Positions 5,830 to 7,305 of a stretch of 7,305 bases of DNA are shown piece by piece. This DNA is from Gammaproteobacteria bacterium. Its GTDB lineage: Bacteria; Pseudomonadota; Gammaproteobacteria; GRL18. The notes under the pieces are model-generated. The model was given only the letters and a program-made list of their open reading frames with translations. It made no database searches and was not told the DNA's origin. Numbering within the stretch: position 1 is the stretch's first letter; each line of letters opens with the position of its first letter. Position numbers and translations under genes: made by a program. The stretch covers positions 1-7,305 of the forward strand of contig DAOVUK010000149.1 in the NCBI GenBank assembly GCA_030632625.1, given 5' to 3'.

Positions 5830-6714
5830 ATGAAAAAATATCTGAAAATCGGCTTTATTGTCTGTGTGATCACTCAACTTGGTGCCTGCTCTATGGCACA
5901 ACTGACCGTTCGTGCTTCCATGCCAATGATTGAAGGCGGCATTACCGCAATGAATGAACAAACTGATCTGGGGATTGCGGCTACAGCACTGCCGGCCAAC
6001 ATCAGTCTGATCGAGGGGATGCTGATTAATGATCCGAATAATGAGCAGTTGCGGCTTTATGCGGCTCAGGCTTATTACGGCTATGCATTTGGTTTCATAG
6101 AAGACGGTTTTATTGAACCGGGCAATCCAGCGCGTGCCGCCAGACTCTATGAAAAATGCTATCACCATGCAAAGCAGGTCTTATCAGCACATGGTCTGAC
6201 CGAACAGCTGCTTAATGGCGAACTTGAAACCTTACAGCAAAGCATCAATAAACTGGATGAAGATAGCGTGCCGGCCTTATTCTGGGCAGCATCATGCTGG
6301 GCAAAATCCATTGATTTAAATCGGGATAAAGCGCGTAACCTTGCTCAGCTGCCTAAAGCCGTCATGCTGATGCAGCGTGTGCTTGAGCTGGATGAACATT
6401 ATTATATGAGTGGTGCTCATATTTTCTTTGGTGTTTATTATGGCAGTAAATCGCCCATGCTGGGCGGCAATTACAAGTTATCAGAACAACACTTTTTACT
6501 GGCTGACAAGGCAAATCAGAATAAGCTGCTGGTGGTGAAACTTTTGCAGGCACAATATCTGGAACGCCAGCGATTTAATCAGCAGGCTTTCCATGATTTA
6601 TTAACCCGGATTAATCAGGCCAGTGAATCGCTTTATCCTGAACAGGCTTTAATCAACCAAATATCCAAATATAAGGCTTCCCTACTACTCAACAAGGAAG
6701 AGCAATGGTTTTAA
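5830..6714 (+). CDS. tatT: TRAP-transporter-associated TPR lipoprotein, TatT family
   Basis: A 294-residue lipoprotein of the TatT family (TRAP-associated TPR protein, as in Treponema pallidum Tp0956; not the twin-arginine Tat system). In Treponema the TatT trimer binds its partner solute-binding protein and is thought to help deliver a ligand to the TRAP permease. Residues 1-20 form a lipoprotein signal (MKKYLKIGFIVCVITQLGAC) with lipobox LGAC; Cys20 would be lipidated. Ser21 follows, so sorting to the outer membrane is possible. The mature part is helical and TPR-like, with family segments NDPNNEQLRLYAAQAYYGYA (67-86), VPALFWAASCWA (147-158) and SPMLGG (208-213). The lipobox fixes the start, although no Shine-Dalgarno is visible before it. 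The stop overlaps the start of the dctP-type gene by 10 nt, which strongly supports a joint function. The gene name rests on family resemblance. Confidence 0.9.
   Translation: MKKYLKIGFIVCVITQLGACSMAQLTVRASMPMIEGGITAMNEQTDLGIAATALPANISLIEGMLINDPNNEQLRLYAAQAYYGYAFGFIEDGFIEPGNPARAARLYEKCYHHAKQVLSAHGLTEQLLNGELETLQQSINKLDEDSVPALFWAASCWAKSIDLNRDKARNLAQLPKAVMLMQRVLELDEHYYMSGAHIFFGVYYGSKSPMLGGNYKLSEQHFLLADKANQNKLLVVKLLQAQYLERQRFNQQAFHDLLTRINQASESLYPEQALINQISKYKASLLLNKEEQWF
6694..6698 (+). promoter_or_regulatory. Shine-Dalgarno of the dctP-type gene inside tatT
   Basis: AAGGA lies six bases before the ATG at 6705 and within the last codons of tatT. It supports this start despite the long signal sequence that results. 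Confidence 0.7.
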
Positions 6715-7305
6715 AACAATTACCCAGTTTCTGTCTCACTTTCTATGCACTATTCTGCACTGCCAGACAGAGTCGAAATTTACTTCATATCTCTGCCTTA
6801 TCCTGTGTTCTGTTCTTTGGCCTGCTGCTGACATCCAGTGCCAGTGCCAAAGAACAATATACTTTTAAATTTGCCACTCTGGTGCCGCCTGATACGGCCT
6901 GGATGAAAGAAATTGATCGCTGGGCTGATGAGGTCTACCAAAAAAGCAGTGGCCGCCTGAAATTTAAGATTTACCCCGGCGGTGTTATGGGTGATGAACC
7001 CGATGTATTACGTAAAATTCGCAGCAGGCAATTACAGGGTGCTTTTTTTACCGGTTATGGTATTGGCCGTATTTATTCATCTGCCCGGGTACTTGAAATG
7101 CCTTTTTTATTCCAGAATACCGACGAATCGGATTATGTTCGTGAGCGACTCATGCCCGAAATTGAAGCAGGCTTCCGTTATAAAGGTTTTGAATTACTGG
7201 GCTGGCCGGAAATCGGCAGCATCCATTTTTTCTCTAAAAAACCCATTCATTCATTAGATGAACTAAAACAACGGCGCATCTGGCTGTGGCAGGGTGATCC
7301 CGTGG
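6705..7305 (+). CDS. TRAP transporter solute-binding protein, DctP/TatP type (N-terminal 200 residues, cut by window edge)
   Basis: This is the periplasmic solute-binding subunit of a TRAP transporter, which hands a ligand to a Na+-driven DctQM permease. Residues 1-48 form an unusually long export signal ending in SSASA, with likely cleavage after Ala48. The mature protein opens with YTFKFATLVPPDTAWMKEID, then SSGRLKFKIYPGGVMGDE (81-98), a segment with TGYGIGRI (116-123), and VLEMPFLFQ (129-137). The PGGVMGDE and VLEMPFLF motifs are typical of DctP proteins paired with TatT. The ATG at 6705 overlaps tatT by 10 nt and has AAGGA six bases upstream. No other ATG, GTG or TTG start occurs before the mature domain, so the long leader seems real. 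The ligand is unknown; the conserved arginine that binds carboxylates in this family would lie beyond the window. dctQ/dctM genes are expected downstream. Confidence 0.92.
   Translation, partial: MVLKQLPSFCLTFYALFCTARQSRNLLHISALSCVLFFGLLLTSSASAKEQYTFKFATLVPPDTAWMKEIDRWADEVYQKSSGRLKFKIYPGGVMGDEPDVLRKIRSRQLQGAFFTGYGIGRIYSSARVLEMPFLFQNTDESDYVRERLMPEIEAGFRYKGFELLGWPEIGSIHFFSKKPIHSLDELKQRRIWLWQGDPV

Noticed and set aside
5752..6168. A 138-codon open frame on the minus strand
   Set aside because: It lies antisense to tatT, whose lipobox and family motifs are clear; no family match, so it is a shadow frame.
6982..7257. A 91-codon plus-strand open frame
   Set aside because: It is out of frame within the dctP-type gene, whose reading frame carries the PGGVMGDE and VLEMPFLF motifs.

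Overview
The window looks like chromosomal DNA of a gammaproteobacterium of moderate GC content. It encodes a homodimeric-type pyruvate dehydrogenase E1 (AceE), a MetR-type LysR regulator, a NorM-class MATE pump, and a TRAP transporter of the TatT/TatP type. A free-living, possibly marine or sulfur/C1-type lineage is plausible, but I cannot name a genus from the sequence.

Layout. (1) Positions 1-1425, minus strand: the first 475 codons of aceE, running off the left edge. (2) Positions 1426-1875: a 450-bp AT-rich divergent intergenic region rich in inverted repeats. (3) Positions 1876-5482, plus strand: three co-directional genes, namely a MATE efflux pump (GTG start), metR, and a GT-B glycosyltransferase; the gaps between them are 52 and 12 nt. 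(4) Positions 5483-5829: a 347-bp AT-rich intergenic region. (5) Positions 5830-7305, plus strand: a lipoprotein of the TatT family overlapping by 10 nt the start of a DctP-type TRAP solute-binding protein that runs off the right edge. The membrane subunits would be expected just beyond the window.

Functionally these are four unrelated themes: pyruvate oxidation, drug/cation efflux, methionine/homocysteine-responsive regulation plus a surface-sugar-type transferase, and organic solute uptake. The only evident functional unit is the tatT-dctP pair. No metE, metH or pdhR is present beside metR or aceE, so the usual partners of these genes are missing here.

The most unusual signal is non-coding. 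The MATE-metR-glycosyltransferase block is bracketed by two inverted copies of one short repeat module: CTTTG, then n copies of the heptamer ACTTACA, then AACATA. n is 2 on the left (minus strand) and 4 on the right (plus strand), and the end sequences are identical. A degenerate half copy lies between the left module and the MATE start. A strong 13-bp bulged hairpin sits just upstream of the left module. No CRISPR array, tRNA, rRNA, insertion sequence or convincing intrinsic terminator was found.
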